Assembly: GCA_050250665.1 (NCBI GenBank)
Contig: JBFWOF010000006.1
Coordinates: 62,001-126,000, forward strand
Length of the DNA: 64,000 nucleotides
Direction of reading: 5' to 3'
DNA from: JADKFD01 sp050250665
GTDB lineage: Bacteria; Pseudomonadota; Gammaproteobacteria; Xanthomonadales; SZUA-5
Below, one piece after another: positions 54,176 through 63,184 of the stretch. Below the pieces are notes generated by a model, which had not been told where the DNA came from, made no database searches, and was given only the letters and a program-made list of their open reading frames with translations. Both the position numbers and the translations under genes were made by a program. Positions within the stretch are counted from its first letter, which is position 1. Each line of letters opens with the position of its first letter.

Positions 54176-55237
54176 CCGACCTCGACTATTTGCACCCGGA
54201 CGTTCGAGCAATTCTGAACGAATCGGCAAGCACTCGGCTTAGATACATGCAGACTGCGAAGTGGTTCAATTACTCCGCAGCAGAGACCATCCTCCAGCGG
54301 TTACAGATGCTCATTGAGCATCCACCGACGCATCGAATGCCAGGCCTCCTGATCCTTGGTGATTCCAACAGCGGTAAAACCTCACTCGGCCTCGAATTCC
54401 TGAGCAGACACCCTGTCGATCCAAATCTGGATGGAGACGCGGTTCGGGTACCCGTTCTGCGAATGGAGGTCCCGCCAAACCCAGATGAATCCCGGATTTA
54501 CGACGAAATCCTGGTTCGACTCTTACAGCCGTTTAGATCGAAAGACCCAATTAGCGTAAAAGCGCGGCAGGTTCGTACCGTCCTTAACAGGGTGCTGCAA
54601 AAGTCTAGGGCGCTTTCGCGAAGGGCAGCGTACGCCAATTCTGAGCAGCCGCCTTGCCTTCGAGCGCCAAGTTTTCACCTACGATGCCCAATACCGGTCA
54701 AAATTTCGCCAGTTCGAAACGCGAAATTTCACAGCGAGGCTTTTGCAGCAGCCTGTTAAGCTTGTAGAAACTCGCATGCTTATCTTCGACGAGTTCCAAG
54801 CAATTCTCAGCTCCCGCAATGACAGGCGCCGGTTGGTGCTTGAGGTAGTAAAACACCTCAGCAACACGCTGCAAATTCCAATTGTCGCAATAGGCACAGC
54901 CGAAGCACTAGTCGTCGTCAGCAAGGATGAGCAGCTCGCAAATAGACTTCACCCCGTTTGGATGCCGACATGGCGCCTAGACATTGAGTTCCGCCGGCTG
55001 ATGGCCGCCTTCCAGTCAGTGATTCCGCTCAAAGAAAAGCCGCCGCTTCAAGATAGGCGCATTGCTGCACTCATTCTCGAGCTGAGCGAGGGGCTGCTTG
55101 GGGAGATGAATCTTATTTTGGCTAAAGCCGTCGAATTGGCGCTGCGGTCTGGCAAGGAGCTGATCGACGAGAATCTGCTGTTGTCTCTGGATTACGTGCC
55201 AGCCTCGAAGCGCCGAGAGCATCGTAGGCCGAGATGA
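54172..55237 (+). pseudogene. tnsC: Tn7-like ATPase TnsC, split by a MITE-like insertion
   Basis: TnsC/TniB is the AAA+ ATPase that links target selection to TnsAB. The 5' part (54172-54587) encodes Walker A GDSNSGKTS; the 3' part (54760-55237) begins at Walker B MLIFDEF and contains sensor block VAIGTAEAL. Between them lies a 168-base insert with inverted ends. Joining 54587 to 54760 gives one 297-residue frame through VRTVLKLVETRMLIFDEF, the normal TniB length and motif spacing. In the present state translation from the first ATG leaves the frame and stops at 54757-54759, so no full TnsC is made and transposition should be blocked unless TnsC comes from elsewhere. Confidence 0.9.
54588..54755. 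mobile_element. 168-base MITE-like element with TTAA flanks
   Basis: The element has 18-base terminal inverted repeats, CAGGGTGCTGCAAAAGTC (54588-54605) and GGCTTTTGCAGCAGCCTG (54738-54755), matching at 16 of 18 positions. It is flanked on both sides by TTAA (54584-54587, 54756-54759), which could be a 4-base target duplication or an extension of the repeats. An internal inverted repeat AAATTTCGC (54701-54709) and GCGAAATTT (54721-54729) can form a hairpin. It is too short for a transposase and so is non-autonomous; the parent element is not in the window. Confidence 0.85.
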
Positions 55238-55241
55238 TGCT

Positions 55242-56249
55242 ATGAGCCTAACGCCGTCAGTGTGGCGCGGACACCCAAGGATGCAAGCAGGAGAAACTTT
55301 TTCATCCTGGCTTCACCGCACCGCACTTGCGAACGCAGTTGCAGACCATACTTTTTCCCGACTGATCTTCAAAGACCGTGTTGTCTGGGACCGCGACATA
55401 GATAGGTTTGCCGATACGCAAATTCTGCTAGACGCCGGTGAGTGGACAGGAGAATCACCGCTGCGTCTTCGGCAAGGATTGCTGGCATGTGCTGAGGGTC
55501 GCGTCTTCCCGAAGCACACCATACGAGGACACCTTCGGTGGGTCTTGCCCGTTGCCGTTAGGAGGCGAAATTGGAATTCCTATGGCCAGCAATTCTGTCC
55601 CGCCTGTATCTCCGAAGCCACCCCTTACTTCCGGCTGCTCTGGCGATTTGCTTGGGCAACAGTCTGCACGCGCCATTCCGTGGCGCTTCGTGATTCTTGC
55701 CCGAAATGCGACGTGCCAGTTACACCACACCGACTCCGATACGATCCTCGGCGAGGATTGACCTGCGGCAGTTGCGCAGCGCGCATCGCACAAGCAACGT
55801 CGTCTGCGGTTCCGGCTGAAGTCCACCTACAGACAATACTAGAGGAGGCCTTTACGTCGGGAACTGTCCTTTGGCAAGGGCGGGAGACATCTGCCGATCA
55901 CGTGTTCACCGGTCTTAGATCGTTCGCATCCGGTCTTCGTGAGGAAGCAAATGGCCCCGGACTAGTCAATCTCGCGCCCGAGCTCCATCGCAAAGCATCC
56001 AGACACCTTGGCGTACAAGCGTTCGAGCGCTGGCGCATCCATCAACGTCGCTTCGGGATGTCTGTCATCAGCGCAACCCTCCTGGATTGGCCAGATAGAT
56101 TTGTAAGCAACGCATTGGAGTGCGGAATGTACAGATCCAGATTCGGAGAGGCCGAAACAGCTCCTTGGCTGGAGAACGCCCTGTTACGACTAGAGAGGCC
56201 AGTTGCCAACCTCCACGCCAAGCCGAGGCAACCAAAGCCCCCTGTCTAG
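55242..56249 (+). CDS. tniQ: Target-selection protein TniQ/TnsD
   Basis: A 335-residue TniQ-family protein, the DNA-binding target selector of Tn7-like elements. An N-terminal block GETFSSWLHRTALANAVADH matches the family start. Paired zinc sites follow: FCPAC (C119, C122), VCTRHSVAL (C142, H145), CPKC (C153, C156), and CGSC (C175, C178). Compared with Tn7 TnsD (about 500 residues) it is short, closer to TniQ/TniD of the AbaR-type elements. By position it should direct insertion to comM. The ATG at 55242 is 4 bases after the tnsC stop. Confidence 0.85.
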   Translation: MSLTPSVWRGHPRMQAGETFSSWLHRTALANAVADHTFSRLIFKDRVVWDRDIDRFADTQILLDAGEWTGESPLRLRQGLLACAEGRVFPKHTIRGHLRWVLPVAVRRRNWNSYGQQFCPACISEATPYFRLLWRFAWATVCTRHSVALRDSCPKCDVPVTPHRLRYDPRRGLTCGSCAARIAQATSSAVPAEVHLQTILEEAFTSGTVLWQGRETSADHVFTGLRSFASGLREEANGPGLVNLAPELHRKASRHLGVQAFERWRIHQRRFGMSVISATLLDWPDRFVSNALECGMYRSRFGEAETAPWLENALLRLERPVANLHAKPRQPKPPV

Positions 56250-56297
56250 TTGCAATTTGACTCATTGTCGCCCTAACCTCTCGGAAAGGGAGGAGCG

Positions 56298-58112
56298 ATG
56301 GAAGGAAGAATTACCGAGCTGGAACGCGGTCGCTGGCGGCTCCTTTGGACGGGCAACTGTCGGTATCTTCAGGAGACGCCTCCATACTGGTACGTAGACG
56401 CGATTTTCATCAAGCAGTGGAGCGGCGGTCACCGCATCAGGCGACTTACTCGTCCTATTGCTGAGTTGCCGCTGTTGGCGCCCATGTCGCAGTGGAAAAA
56501 TGGATGCTGTATCGGTTACTCAAACTCAGCGCATCCGATCCAGCAGTTGGATGTATACCCCGAACCAATTGGAACCCTTTTTGAGAGTCACGGAATATTC
56601 CCAGAGATCAACAGGAAGGATTACAACTTCTTCGGGGAGAAATGGCTGGCCGGCTGTTGGAAATTCTCTACAACGACCCACATCGACTTGATCGTGCCAT
56701 GCTGGCAGATTCTGCAGGCGTGGTATTTCTTTCACCCCGCCATCACAACCGCAATAATCTCAGGCCATCTCGCTGTCGATGGCACTCCGGCATTGGGTCA
56801 GCCTTGGCTGCCCGGCACGGGGATAGACGGTGAAAGGGTGACTTACCACTTACCAAATCACTTGAATATAGAAACTGCAGTTCGCTTCTCTCGAATCTTG
56901 TTTGATCCAATTGCGAATCGCCAAGCCAAGCTGTTTCGAGCGAAACTTCTTGATCTGGTTTCGAAGAATCGGACCCTCTCCCCCCTTCCTTTTATCCGTC
57001 CGCCGACCAACAAAATATCGCGATGGAGCTTCAGGGGTATTCCCATCTCAAGTTTAAACGGGCGCGATAGGATTCTTGTACTTCATCTCAATTCTGCATT
57101 GATCCCGTTGCCGTTTCGTACCTTTGAGCCAATTACCAATGACCTTGCTGATACCAGCCAAAATGACAATTTTTCGAACGCGGGTTCTGCTTCTGCGGCA
57201 TCAGCGAACACGGCGCGCCCTCTTCCATTGTCTCGATTTAGGTCGGCAAGCAGTTCATCCAGCGGGCATCCGCTAGAGGGCCTAACATTCCAAGATAAGG
57301 GCGCCGACAATATTGAGATCCAAGACATTAAGACACAGCCATATTCACTTCGTGACCAAGTTGCTCGTCACAGCGCGAGTCTTAGTCTGGAATCAGATTG
57401 TATAACTACTATCAGTGGCGGAGATTCAGATCTCAATGCGATTGCTGCGAATGGATTTGTGAACGCAAGGGACGCGGAGAGAGGAAACAAGGATGAAGCG
57501 GGAACCCAAAAGCCTCCTGAAGACCCGAGAATACTATTCAAGCGCACAGAAAATGCTTTTCTTGAGATCGTTGAATTTGTAGGCAGGATGCCTGAAAATT
57601 ACGCCTGGAGTGCACACTTCGTGAACTCAAACAACAGAGCCACGGAGAATTATTTCAGATCCGGTCCCCGAGAATTTTTAATTCTTTCTCTTCAAATTGC
57701 CGGTCGGTTTGCGTACGCGGTCGACGCGCTTCGACTGAACTCAGACGGAGAATACCCACTTGTACTGGTACGAACATGGGACTATCGGGAGCTGACTGGC
57801 GAGGTCTTCCACCAGAAACTGCAAGAATTTCCTGGGCATCCTCGCCGGAGGTGGTCAACCTTTACCGAGGAAAACGGCTTCCCGGGTACGTCACGGCCTT
57901 TTCCACACCAAACGACCGACTTGCCAACCACAATTCCAGTGCTCCCCGGCACTAAGGCGCTTGGACTCAAAGAGGCATACATTGTAAGGTTATTTAGGAA
58001 CCGGTTGATCAGACATTTTGCGAGATTTCTCAACGCCACGATTCTAAGCGAGGTAACTGACTCTCAGGAGAGTGAGTTTCGGCCGCAGCCGGCGCCCAAG
58101 TCGGCGCACTGA
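56298..58112 (+). CDS. tnsE: TnsE-like transposition protein
   Basis: A 604-residue protein started at 56298 after GGGAGGAGCG. It follows tniQ in the place of tnsE/tniE. Shared features with Tn7 TnsE are an N-terminal LPLLAPMSQWKNG, a central W-S-F-R-G-I-P region followed by IPLPFRTFEP, a long low-complexity S/A/N linker (about 285-400), and a C-terminal domain with FLILSLQIAGRFAYAVDALR, LVLVRTWDYRELTGEVFHQK and HFARFLN near the end. In Tn7, TnsE directs insertion into replicating mobile plasmids through the sliding clamp. The C-terminal domain of TnsE has a DNA-binding fold; homology here is by pattern and is moderate. Confidence 0.75.
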   Translation: MEGRITELERGRWRLLWTGNCRYLQETPPYWYVDAIFIKQWSGGHRIRRLTRPIAELPLLAPMSQWKNGCCIGYSNSAHPIQQLDVYPEPIGTLFESHGIFPEINRKDYNFFGEKWLAGCWKFSTTTHIDLIVPCWQILQAWYFFHPAITTAIISGHLAVDGTPALGQPWLPGTGIDGERVTYHLPNHLNIETAVRFSRILFDPIANRQAKLFRAKLLDLVSKNRTLSPLPFIRPPTNKISRWSFRGIPISSLNGRDRILVLHLNSALIPLPFRTFEPITNDLADTSQNDNFSNAGSASAASANTARPLPLSRFRSASSSSSGHPLEGLTFQDKGADNIEIQDIKTQPYSLRDQVARHSASLSLESDCITTISGGDSDLNAIAANGFVNARDAERGNKDEAGTQKPPEDPRILFKRTENAFLEIVEFVGRMPENYAWSAHFVNSNNRATENYFRSGPREFLILSLQIAGRFAYAVDALRLNSDGEYPLVLVRTWDYRELTGEVFHQKLQEFPGHPRRRWSTFTEENGFPGTSRPFPHQTTDLPTTIPVLPGTKALGLKEAYIVRLFRNRLIRHFARFLNATILSEVTDSQESEFRPQPAPKSAH

Positions 58113-58487
58113 TGCGGCGCGATCTGGAACAGATTCTTGTTAAGTACGTTTGTCAACGTGTACCAGTAGAAGGAGCACAGCGAGCTGGGTATGCCCCCGG
58201 AGCAGTCTAGTCGGCAAGACCACCGAGGCGCGCATCACTGACTACACGATCGAGGTGCGACATAGACCTCGGCCAGCGAGCGCAGCCGCCCACCGGAGTT
58301 TTTCGCATCACCGCCCGCACAGCGCTCCGCGCAACTCAGGCTACAACGGCTTCGACTCTTTTCTACAACCGACACCCCGCAACCGGGAACCAGCCTTTCG
58401 TAGCCCATTGAGCCGCGCAACCGCCCACCGGAGCCGAGTCGAGGCTTGGGCAAGTGATGCCACCTGCTGGAATAGTCACATCCGAAT
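58113..58487. other. Non-coding or scrambled region between tnsE and IS remnant
   Basis: It carries a 19-base direct repeat, GCGCAGCCGCCCACCGGAG at 58280-58298 and GCGCAACCGCCCACCGGAG at 58415-58433. GC content rises here relative to the neighbouring transposon genes. No open frame shows family features; it probably holds debris from earlier insertions. Confidence 0.4.
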
Positions 58488-58745
58488 TGGAACGACAAAC
58501 GCATCTACCGGGTGTACTGCGCCAAGAAGCTCAATCTGCGCCCAGCGCCTACACCTCGCCTGCCCAAGCGCGTGCGCCCGCCGCAGTATGTGCCCGAGCA
58601 TCCCGACAATGTCTGGTCCGCAAACTTCATGCTCGACGCGCTGGCCTCCGGACGGGCGTTCCGCACGATCAACGTCACCGACGACTTCAACCGTGAGCTC
58701 GTGCACATCGAGGTCGACACGTCGATTACGTCGTATCGGCCGACG
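58488..58745 (+). pseudogene. IS3-family transposase (orfB) fragment
   Basis: One frame reads WNDKRIYRVYCAKKLNLRP, then VWSANFMLDALASGRAFRTI, NVTDDFNRELVHIEVD. This matches the start of the IS3-family rve transposase (W-N-H-K-R-V-Y-R-I-Y ... V-W-S-M-D-F-M-H-D ... I-D-D-F-N-R-E), around the first catalytic Asp, which is Asn here (ANF for MDF). Both ends are missing and no IS ends are visible. Confidence 0.8.
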
Positions 58746-58939
58746 TACACGGCGAAATGACACTCGCAGAGTGCCGCCATCACGACGCGCCGGAACCTCT
58801 GTTTTTGAACTGTCCGCATGTCGGGGGAGGTTCCGCGTTGCTTCTGTCGAGCACCGCGCAGAATGTAAACATTCTACGCGCCCCGAGACAAGCGTCGCCG
58901 TGGAAACATTTGTTTAGAGGTCCACCTAATCCGAGAACT

Positions 58940-59842
58940 ATGAGCCGCACCCGTGGCTGTGCATCGACTCCACTCCTCGAACTTGGACAGGACGCCTTTT
59001 TCAAGCTCGAATTCCTCCACATCGGCCGAAGCCACAAGGCCCGTGCGGCGGTTGGAATGCTTGACCGGGCGGAGGCAGCCGGTGACTTGATCCGAAATAC
59101 TGGGCAGATCATCCTTGAAAAGACCGGCGGAAACCTCGGTGTGTCACTGGCAATTGAGGGACGACGGCGTGGATATGAAGTCCATTTAGTCGTGGACCTC
59201 GCGTTCTCTCAACGGAAGAAGGACCTGCTGACGCAGCTTGGAGCAGAGCTAGTTGGCATCGAACGGTTGAAGCAGGGAGAAACCAATCGCGGGGTCGTTG
59301 AGGCCTTATTGAAGGAAAGCGCTCGAGAGGGGAAGCATTATGTGTTCCTCGATCAATTCGCGGATGCAGGAAGCGTTCGAGGGCATTTGACAACACTTGT
59401 TCCCGAGACTGCGGAGCAATTGCGGGAGCTAACAATAACGCCAGAGACACACATAGATCTCGTGTTAGGCGCCGGAACGGGCGCCAGTGCTAGTGCGTTA
59501 AAGCAAGGCCTTGTCAGCGCCGGCTACGGTGTTTCACTCCACGTCGTTCAACCAGAAGGCTGCAGTTTTACCGACGGAAGGTTCCCACAGCACAGCATTC
59601 AAGGTACAGCAGTTGGGGACGGTCCGCGTCTACTAGACCTCAAAGAAGTCGAATCCTATATCGATGTCTCGAGCATCGAGGCGGAACGCGGGCGCCAGGT
59701 GCTGCTGAACAATTTCGGATTACTATGCGGCATCTCGAGTGGAGCAAATTATGCGGCAGTCTCAAAGTACTGTCACGTACGAAATTCTCGCAAAAGAAGA
59801 GTGGTGCTGAGTCTGCTATATGATCGCGGAGAAGATTATTGA
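58940..59842 (+). CDS. Cysteine-synthase-like PLP-dependent enzyme
   Basis: A 300-residue fold-type-II PLP enzyme of the CysK/CysM group, which typically replaces the leaving group of O-acetylserine or O-phosphoserine with a nucleophile. The PLP lysine is K33 in IGRSHKARAA (CysK usually has S-x-K-D-R), the substrate loop is KTGGNLG, the phosphate loop is GAGTGAS, and CGISSGAN is the C-terminal signature. The protein is slightly short and the N-terminus (MSRTRGCASTPLLEL) begins near the usual P-L. Start codon choice is uncertain. It shares TTGA with the next gene (TTG start inside its stop). First gene of the transposon cargo operon. Confidence 0.85.
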   Translation: MSRTRGCASTPLLELGQDAFFKLEFLHIGRSHKARAAVGMLDRAEAAGDLIRNTGQIILEKTGGNLGVSLAIEGRRRGYEVHLVVDLAFSQRKKDLLTQLGAELVGIERLKQGETNRGVVEALLKESAREGKHYVFLDQFADAGSVRGHLTTLVPETAEQLRELTITPETHIDLVLGAGTGASASALKQGLVSAGYGVSLHVVQPEGCSFTDGRFPQHSIQGTAVGDGPRLLDLKEVESYIDVSSIEAERGRQVLLNNFGLLCGISSGANYAAVSKYCHVRNSRKRRVVLSLLYDRGEDY

Positions 59843-60876
59843 GCATCGTAGATGACGTAGAGGAAGCGATTCGTAAGATCGTATCGAGCTTCATTCCCGA
59901 ACCCTTGCACCTTGGAATCTCGGGTGAAGAACTCAATGGAATTATGCTCGAAACGCACCAACAAGCGCTACTCGACCTAGAGGACTACGTTCGTCGCGAC
60001 GCTGCAGCTAGAAGCGATGGCGCATACGTTTTTGACTCGTACCTGTCCTACGCCGCCGTGCTTAATTATCGTGTTGCAACAGCACTTCACTATCTAATGC
60101 CAGGGAACGGAACACTCGCCAAAGTCGCTCGCCGAATATCCGAGGCCGCAAAAATCTCTACGGGAGTTGAAATTCACCCGGCCGCGAAAATTGGAATTCC
60201 CTTTGTGATAGATCATGGATGGAATACCGTGATCGGAGAGACGGCGATCGTAGGAAACAACTGCTACTTCCTTCAGAGCATTTTGCTTGGGGGGCGGGCC
60301 GTCAACAATAGCCGATCAGGTAAGCGCCATCCGCACGTAGGGGACAATGTCCAGATTGCGGGAAATGTTCAGTTAATTGGGAATATACGAATCGGCAGCA
60401 ACGTAACGATTGAACCTGGCGCGAAAATAACCTGGGACGTACCGGACAACTCACAGGTCAAGGTAATTTGCGCTTGCCAGGTTACCCGTACGGCCGGGCA
60501 ATACGCCGCAGAGTCTCCACGCGTAGATGCGGTAATATTCAATCAGCAAGAACAGACTCTAGAGGTGTACGGCGACCAGATCGTCACATCATTGGCATAT
60601 ATTTGCATGATCCCCGCACAGGAGGAGAACCCCGATGGTGGGGCGCAATTGGGATATATTCGCATTGGCGAGGCATTAAGGGTCAATAAGGCAGCCGCCC
60701 ACTTCGTGTCATATCACCTGCCCGACAACGGGTGGAAAAGCAACAACAAGCCAATTTTGAATTCTCGCTATTCTTATTGCATCGAGATCGCCCCCGAGGG
60801 CGCGCAGAGCTCCGCCTCAGTGTACGTAATAAATACTCCTGCACTTCGTACGATCGTGAGAGAAATACTCCGATGA
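59839..60876 (+). CDS. Serine-acetyltransferase-like protein with extra C-terminal domain
   Basis: A 345-residue protein starting with TTG at 59839, overlapping the previous stop. Residues 1-100 are helical like the CysE N-terminus. Residues 105-200 form a left-handed beta-helix of hexapeptide repeats with the CysE active-site region VEIHPAAKIGIPFVIDHG (H126) and VIGETAIVGNNCYFLQSILL. CysE makes O-acetylserine, the usual substrate of the CysK-like enzyme encoded just upstream. The C-terminal ~130 residues (from about 215: AAESPRVDAVIFNQQEQTLE...) are not part of CysE and I do not recognise them. The gene overlaps the following GTPase gene as ATGA. Confidence 0.8.
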   Translation: MSIVDDVEEAIRKIVSSFIPEPLHLGISGEELNGIMLETHQQALLDLEDYVRRDAAARSDGAYVFDSYLSYAAVLNYRVATALHYLMPGNGTLAKVARRISEAAKISTGVEIHPAAKIGIPFVIDHGWNTVIGETAIVGNNCYFLQSILLGGRAVNNSRSGKRHPHVGDNVQIAGNVQLIGNIRIGSNVTIEPGAKITWDVPDNSQVKVICACQVTRTAGQYAAESPRVDAVIFNQQEQTLEVYGDQIVTSLAYICMIPAQEENPDGGAQLGYIRIGEALRVNKAAAHFVSYHLPDNGWKSNNKPILNSRYSYCIEIAPEGAQSSASVYVINTPALRTIVREILR

Positions 60877-62348
60877 CCCGTCCAATTGAAAATACTGCGG
60901 TTTCGGTCGTTTTTTTCGGCAACGCGAATGCCGGAAAGTCGACTCTCGTAGGCTATCTGCTCGACCAGCTCAATCCGGACATATCTGCGCGCAGAATCGA
61001 GGAGGAGCTTCGCCGACGACTCGGAAGGGTTCGTGAAGATGCGTACTACTCTAATGTAGTCGACCGAAGAGATGACGAAGTCGTAAGAGGAACGGAGCAT
61101 AGTTCTCTGGGAACCTCCAAAGAGCACCACGTCGAACGTATTGCCAGGTTCCTTGAAACCGATGACTCCGTTGTGGATGCGGTACTGATTGACACGCCGG
61201 GAGCAGCTCCAGCCTACCGTCAGCGAATACAAGGGATGAGTTACGGGGATGTCGGAGTATTTGTGCTGGAGTTGCCCCGACTCATTCGGATGGCGGAGAA
61301 AGGCGCGGAACTGCGTGACCATATTCACTTCTTTGCGCCGTTAAAGTTCTGGCTCTCCCTTCGGCCGGATCGACTTCCGGTAATTGTACTCAGCAAGGGA
61401 GACCTCGCAGACCCGTTCCTTGGGGCCAAGATGTCGGCCTATTGGGAGGAGATCTTGGTGAAGGAGCTCGGACCAGACCATCCCGCGTTACCCGCAATAA
61501 TTACAGAGGTTCGCGTAGGTGAGCGAGCAAGCAAGAATGTACTCTCTCGTGATGCGGTCGACGGTGTTCAAGGCCTAGATAGGTCGCTTTTAGCTACACT
61601 ACGTTTGCGAATGGTAGAGTCCCTCAATAGGCGCCGTGAGGAGATTAGTCGTGAACGGCTCCTACTTGCAGTCAGTACAGGTAAGGAGTCGCCCGGCAAG
61701 CAAACGCTTGTCGCAGGAAAGGTACTTCGGGGTGAGATAGCGGTGGGTCAGACCGTCCGCCTGTTGCCCGTGCGAATTGGGAGCCTGTTAGCGCCGCGGG
61801 GACAAACACAGCGAATCGCGACCCTGCAGAGAGAGGGCGGCGAGCAGGTTATGGCGGCTGCCAGGGGCGAGCATATACGGTTTGCGTTGAAAGTTGGAAG
61901 CCGAGAGGTTCAGATGATCCGCGGCGCACTTGTCCTCGGTGCACTCGATTATTTCGAGGTCGGTAGCTGCTTCGCAGCGAACTTCGATGACTCCGATTGG
62001 CCGCGAGGAAGACCGGCACCGGGAACGGAGCAGTGGCTCTTTTGGTTTGGAAAAGTCATTTGGATTGAGCTCGTAGTCATTGATGGCTCCCAGTATATCT
62101 TCCAGACGCGATCAAGGGATCCAATAGTGATGAGCCAGAACGCGGACCGCATCTATGATTTCGACACGGCACTAGTTGGCGCAGATCGAGAAATGTCCCG
62201 CGTATTAAAGGGAAAGCTAGTGCGAATTGGGGAACTCGAGTCCGTTGCTGGCCATCGTAAGGCTGATGATAAGTCCTGGTGTGATCTCTACCGAGCCCTG
62301 GGACGGAACTGGGCGCAGAGTAGTCCAGCGGTGACTTGGGCCAGTTGA
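60873..62348 (+). CDS. EF-Tu/CysN-like translational-type GTPase
   Basis: A 491-residue GTPase. G1 is GNANAGKST (16-24) in VVFFGNANAGKSTLVGYLLD; switch I resembles EF1A (VVRGTEHSSL, cf. RGITI); G3 is DTPG (107-110) in VLIDTPGAAPAYRQRIQGMS; G4 is SKGD (174-177) instead of NKxD. A beta-barrel domain II follows (about 275-370: TLVAGKVLRGEIAVGQTVRL) and a domain III to about 470. This is the three-domain plan of EF-Tu, SelB and CysN. CysN activates sulfate with CysD, but no cysD is here. The switch and G4 differences suggest a diverged role. Stop is followed by a 77-base gap before the editing-protein gene. Confidence 0.8.
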   Translation: MTRPIENTAVSVVFFGNANAGKSTLVGYLLDQLNPDISARRIEEELRRRLGRVREDAYYSNVVDRRDDEVVRGTEHSSLGTSKEHHVERIARFLETDDSVVDAVLIDTPGAAPAYRQRIQGMSYGDVGVFVLELPRLIRMAEKGAELRDHIHFFAPLKFWLSLRPDRLPVIVLSKGDLADPFLGAKMSAYWEEILVKELGPDHPALPAIITEVRVGERASKNVLSRDAVDGVQGLDRSLLATLRLRMVESLNRRREEISRERLLLAVSTGKESPGKQTLVAGKVLRGEIAVGQTVRLLPVRIGSLLAPRGQTQRIATLQREGGEQVMAAARGEHIRFALKVGSREVQMIRGALVLGALDYFEVGSCFAANFDDSDWPRGRPAPGTEQWLFWFGKVIWIELVVIDGSQYIFQTRSRDPIVMSQNADRIYDFDTALVGADREMSRVLKGKLVRIGELESVAGHRKADDKSWCDLYRALGRNWAQSSPAVTWAS

Positions 62349-62425
62349 ACTCCCTGCGCAGGTCGAGTGTCGAGAGCGGCAGCTCTATTCGGCCAAATAG
62401 AATTGGATAACTAGGAGATATTTCG

Positions 62426-63175
62426 ATGGCAGGTTACACTTCGTTGGGTTCGCTCGTGCCGCCTACTCGGAAGCTCTTTCAACAAGACGCTTATAGTGTC
62501 ACGTGTCAGGCGGAGATAATTGCGTTGTTGGGAGAGTATGTCGTCTTGAACCAGACGGTCTTTTATGGCGAGTCGGGTGGTCAGGATTGTGATTTGGGTT
62601 CGATTGATGGTGTGCGCGTTGTCGACGTACAGCATCGCCAGGGGCGTCTGCATAGCGTCAACAGCCCATCTATGGGTGGTTCTACGGTCGCCATTGACAC
62701 AGTCTTAATCCATCGAGTTGAAGACATTGCGTCGTTCCATATTGGTCAGTCCGTCAAGGCTGAAATTGACTGGGACAGGAGATACAAGCACATGCGAAAT
62801 CACTCTACGTCTCATGTGGTCTTTCATGTCTGCGGCGAAGTTGTTTCCGAGGCCTTGGGACAGCCGCTCTATGTCGAGGGGTGCCATATTACGGAGGATG
62901 GCTTCAGATTCGATTTCGGCAACGAGATCTCTGGAGAGCTGAAGGAAATCATCGAGAAGCGGGCTAATGAGCTTCTCTTGGCAGAGACAGAGGTGAGGAT
63001 GGTGCCGGACAATTCCGTGAACGATGTGTTCTATTGGAGTGCGCTTGATATAGTAATTCCCTGCGGGGGCACGCATGTGCGTTCGTTCAGTGAACTCGGA
63101 CAAATCAAGCTCAAGCGCTCAAAAAGGAGTCGAACTGTTACACGAATAGAGTTTAAGAGTGCACGGGACTGTTGA
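62426..63175 (+). CDS. AlaX-type aminoacyl-tRNA editing protein
   Basis: A 249-residue protein with the editing domain found in AlaRS/ThrRS and free-standing AlaX. The zinc motifs are complete: H126-x3-H130 in RNHSTSHVVFHV and C213-x3-H217 in PCGGTHVRSF. The N-terminal barrel shows VFYGESGGQDCDLGSI where AlaX has F-Y-x-x-G-G-G-Q-P-x-D-x-G, so the glycine loop is altered. AlaX enzymes deacylate wrongly charged tRNA, mostly Ser-tRNA(Ala). Here it may protect translation from an amino acid made by the neighbours, or act on another ester. AGGAG lies before the ATG at 62426. Confidence 0.85.
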   Translation: MAGYTSLGSLVPPTRKLFQQDAYSVTCQAEIIALLGEYVVLNQTVFYGESGGQDCDLGSIDGVRVVDVQHRQGRLHSVNSPSMGGSTVAIDTVLIHRVEDIASFHIGQSVKAEIDWDRRYKHMRNHSTSHVVFHVCGEVVSEALGQPLYVEGCHITEDGFRFDFGNEISGELKEIIEKRANELLLAETEVRMVPDNSVNDVFYWSALDIVIPCGGTHVRSFSELGQIKLKRSKRSRTVTRIEFKSARDC

Positions 63176-63184
63176 GGGGCCGAC

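Noticed and set aside
58144..58204. A possible right end of the transposon just after tnsE
   Set aside because: No inverted match to the left end and no comM sequence follows; low-GC cargo genes continue to the window edge.
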